Of a stretch of 64,000 nt of DNA, positions 61,819 through 64,000 are shown piece after piece (the first letter of the stretch is position 1; each line of letters starts with the position of its first letter). The stretch is from JAHQVI01 sp963749875. GTDB lineage: Bacteria > Pseudomonadota > Alphaproteobacteria > Rhizobiales > Rhodomicrobiaceae. The DNA lies in contig CAVVOX010000004.1 of NCBI GenBank assembly GCA_963749875.1, forward strand, positions 124,001 through 188,000, given 5' to 3'. A program made the position numbers and the translations under genes. The notes beneath the pieces are model-generated. The model saw only the letters and a program-made list of their open reading frames with translations. It did no database searches and was not told the DNA's origin.

Positions 61819-62799
61819 ATGCTGAGCAGACTGCCATTGCCCGAGACACCCACCGCCTCCCGACTTGAATTTTCGCCTTATGAACGGTTCTCCCGGGATG
61901 AGTGGGCGGAGCTGCGCGCCGGCACGCCGATGACGCTGTCGCCGGAGGAGGTCGACCAGCTTTCGGGCGTTATCGAGCGGATTTCCGCCGACGAGGTCGA
62001 GCATATCTATCTGCCGATGTCGCGCCTCCTGAATCTCTATGTCGGCGCGGCGCAGAAGCTGCACAAGCAGACCTCCGATTTCCTGAGCAAGAAAAACGGC
62101 AAGATGCCGTTCATCATCGGCATTGCCGGCAGCGTCGCCGTCGGCAAGAGCACGACCGCCCGTGTGCTCCAGGCGCTGCTCGCCCGCTGGCCCGACCATC
62201 CGCGTGTCGATCTGGTGCCGACCGATGGCTTCCTCCTGCCCAATGCGGTGCTGGAGGAGCGCGGCCTGATGAACCGTAAGGGCTTTCCGGAGAGCTTCGA
62301 CCAGAAGGCGCTGCTGCAATTCATGGCGGATGTGAAAGCCGGACGGCCGGATGTGAAGGCGCCGGTCTATTCGCATTTCGACTATGACCTCCGCCCCGCC
62401 GACTCGATCTGTGTGGATCGGCCCGACGTTCTGATCGTCGAAGGGCTCAACGTGCTGCAGCCCGCCAAGCTGCCGAAGGATGGCGAGGCGATCCCCTTCG
62501 TGTCGGACTTTTTCGATTTCTCGATCTATATCCATGCCGACCCGAAGGTGATCGAGGAGTGGTATGTCACGCGCTTCGACAAGCTGCGCCAGACCGCCTT
62601 CACCCATCCCGCAGCCTATTTCCACCGCTATTCCCACCTCTCTGACGAGGACGCGCGCAGGACCGCGCACGACATCTGGCGCCGGATCAATCTGCGCAAT
62701 CTGAAAGAAAACATCCTGCCCACCCGCCAGCGTGCCGACCTGATCCTCGACAAGGACAAGACCCACGCCGTCGAAACGGTGTGGCTGAGGAAGCTTTGA
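61819..62799 (+). CDS. coaA: Pantothenate kinase, type I
   Basis: A 326-residue enzyme catalysing the first step of coenzyme A synthesis. Walker A is GIAGSVAVGKSTTARVL (about 102-118), then DLVPTDGFLLPNAVLEERGLMNRKGFPESFD and HFDYDLRPADSICVDRPDVLIVEGLNVLQ. Type I enzymes are feedback-inhibited by CoA. coaE, the last step, lies at 32017 in the same window. Confidence 0.95.
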   Translation: MLSRLPLPETPTASRLEFSPYERFSRDEWAELRAGTPMTLSPEEVDQLSGVIERISADEVEHIYLPMSRLLNLYVGAAQKLHKQTSDFLSKKNGKMPFIIGIAGSVAVGKSTTARVLQALLARWPDHPRVDLVPTDGFLLPNAVLEERGLMNRKGFPESFDQKALLQFMADVKAGRPDVKAPVYSHFDYDLRPADSICVDRPDVLIVEGLNVLQPAKLPKDGEAIPFVSDFFDFSIYIHADPKVIEEWYVTRFDKLRQTAFTHPAAYFHRYSHLSDEDARRTAHDIWRRINLRNLKENILPTRQRADLILDKDKTHAVETVWLRKL

Positions 62800-62894
62800 C
62801 GCAAGGTCATGTTACGCCGGCAGCTTCCTCTCCCACTCGCGAACCGTTGCGCTCGTCTTTTGATCTAGCCATCGGGATGTAAGCATGGATACTA

Positions 62895-63827
62895 TCAGCG
62901 GCCGCGCCCTCGCCCCTTATCCCTGATCGGCACCCACAGCTCGAACCCGCCGAGGCCGGTCTCGGGATCGAAGTCCTCGCCGTAGCGTTCGAAAACCGGG
63001 GCGTCCTCGACCTCATAGCCCGATCCGGGAAACCATTTGCCGAAAACCGTCATCCAGCTCCGGCGGATGGTCGAGATGTGGTCGGAATGGCGGAACACGG
63101 CATAGCGCTGCGCCGGAAGGCGAACGCGCTCCAGCTCCGGCTGAATGTCGTCGAAGCTCGCCACCTCGACGCCGCTCATATAGTCCATATTGCCGTCCTC
63201 GTCGGTGTTGTAGCAGACGCCGTAAGCGATTTTGCCGCGCTGACGCGGAATGTTCCCCAGATAGGCGTGAAAGCGCTGCCACTGCGAGGGAATGGCGGCG
63301 CTCGTCTCCTGGGTGTAGCGCTCCCGCACGCCGGCGATGAGCAGCGGCCTGCCGTCCTCGAAACGGGGCGGCGCGAGGTCTGCGAGCTGGGTTTCGTTCA
63401 TCCTGATCGGCTCCACAAGCTGGATGCGTTCGAATGCGCCTTCCGTCCGCAGCGTTTCGGGTGCGACGCCGAATTGCTGCCGGAATGCGCGCGTGAATGC
63501 CTCGTGAGAGCCGTAGCCCGCCTCGATCGCCACGTCGAGAATGCGGGCGCCACCACCGTTCGCCAGGGCCTTCGCCGCCTCGCTCAGCCGTCGCGCCCGC
63601 ATATAGCGCAGCACGGAATAGCCGGTGACGGCGCCGAACGCCCGCACCAGATGGTAGCGCGACACGCCGGCCGTGGCGGCGATATCGTCGAGCCGGATTT
63701 CATCGGCGAAATGGCTTTCTCGACCGGGTTCATCGGTTGCTCTCACCTCAGCCGCCTCTTTCTGCCACCGTTCGAGAGCGCGCTTTTGATCGAAATTGCT
63801 GTCGCGCCGTGATTGGGCCGACTCCAT
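62895..63827 (-). CDS. AraC regulator with GyrI-like ligand domain
   Basis: A 310-residue regulator. Two N-terminal AraC helix-turn-helix motifs (about 40-140: LDDIAATAGVSRYHLVRAFGAVTGYSVLRYMRARRLSEAA, DVAIEAGYGSHEAFTRAFRQQFG) precede a GyrI-like effector-binding domain (about 160-305). This Rob/TipA-like layout is used for drugs or small toxic compounds. The target may be the partial EamA transporter to its right, on the same strand. Confidence 0.9.
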   Translation of the reverse strand: MESAQSRRDSNFDQKRALERWQKEAAEVRATDEPGRESHFADEIRLDDIAATAGVSRYHLVRAFGAVTGYSVLRYMRARRLSEAAKALANGGGARILDVAIEAGYGSHEAFTRAFRQQFGVAPETLRTEGAFERIQLVEPIRMNETQLADLAPPRFEDGRPLLIAGVRERYTQETSAAIPSQWQRFHAYLGNIPRQRGKIAYGVCYNTDEDGNMDYMSGVEVASFDDIQPELERVRLPAQRYAVFRHSDHISTIRRSWMTVFGKWFPGSGYEVEDAPVFERYGEDFDPETGLGGFELWVPIRDKGRGRGR

Positions 63828-63845
63828 TTCGTTACAGCATGGAGA

Positions 63846-64000
63846 TCAAGTCCCCGGCCGGCCGTTTCCCGTGGCCATGCGCGTCTTTCGGGCCGCCGGA
63901 CCGCGCGTCCCCAGAAACAAGGCGGTCAGCACACAGATCAACCCCAGCGCATGCGCCCATTGCGGCTGCTCGCCCAGGAACAGGATCGACACGGCAAGGG
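63846..64000 (-). CDS. EamA/DMT transporter, C-terminal part (cut by the window)
   Basis: The open frame continues off the right edge. It encodes the last helix of an EamA protein: LAVSILFLGEQPQWAHALGLI then CVLTALFLGTRG and a polar tail. FLGE..QWAHALGLI is the standard final-helix pattern. It is upstream of the AraC regulator on the same strand. Confidence 0.72.
   Translation of the reverse strand, partial: LAVSILFLGEQPQWAHALGLICVLTALFLGTRGPAARKTRMATGNGRPGT

Overview
The window is a high-GC chromosomal segment of an alphaproteobacterium. Its gene order fits the Hyphomicrobiales (Rhizobiales) closely: rnd-lptC-lptA-lptB-rpoN-hpf-ptsN; then smr-mltA-timA-fxsA-secB-dnaQ-coaE-aroE-maf-ppsR with hemE-hemJ-rho diverging from it; then holA, lptE-leuS, yggS and hisE-coaA. 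The species cannot be named from sequence alone. No rRNA or tRNA gene, CRISPR array or prophage was found.

Layout. 0-9.4 kb: a Sel1-type exported protein, a sodium/solute symporter, then the LPS-export and nitrogen-regulation block. 9.6-19 kb: a lipoprotein, an alpha/beta hydrolase, a small heat-shock operon, an assimilatory sulfite reductase operon with a divergent XRE-cupin regulator, and assorted enzymes. 19-23.5 kb: a methyltransferase and a divergent GlxA-type regulator, a LysE exporter plus a LysE remnant, and an internally deleted IS5/IS427-type element. 23.6-26.7 kb: a DevBCA-like exporter. 26.8-38.5 kb: conserved housekeeping genes. Leftward genes (smr to ppsR) and rightward genes (hemE to rho) diverge from an A-rich, DnaA-box-containing gap at 35.1-35.5 kb that looks like the chromosomal origin. 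38.7-52.1 kb: an accessory block between rho and holA, where related genomes usually carry mnmE-mnmG-rsmG-parA-parB. 52-64 kb: holA, a DMT transporter, an XRE regulator, an HtrA-like protease, lptE-leuS, yggS, hisE-coaA and an AraC-type regulator.

The strongest candidate for an undescribed system is in the accessory block: a roughly 1,227-residue CHAT protease - STAND NTPase - TPR protein (39373-43058, minus strand). It is followed on the same strand by a 132-residue protein with one transmembrane helix (38738-39136). The domain order effector - NTP switch - sensor repeats is that of bacterial conflict or programmed-death proteins. The five 120-bp TPR units are almost identical in DNA, which points to recent expansion.

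Two further patterns cut across the window. At least four intergenic repeat families recur, one a two-hairpin mosaic with CTAG/TTAG termini, and several copies end exactly on the stop codon of a neighbouring gene. Five genes carry single-base frame breaks (lptC, the CHAT gene twice, a sterol-desaturase-like gene, a DMT transporter and the essential leuS). Because leuS should not be broken in a living cell, I read most of these as assembly or base-calling errors rather than real pseudogenes.
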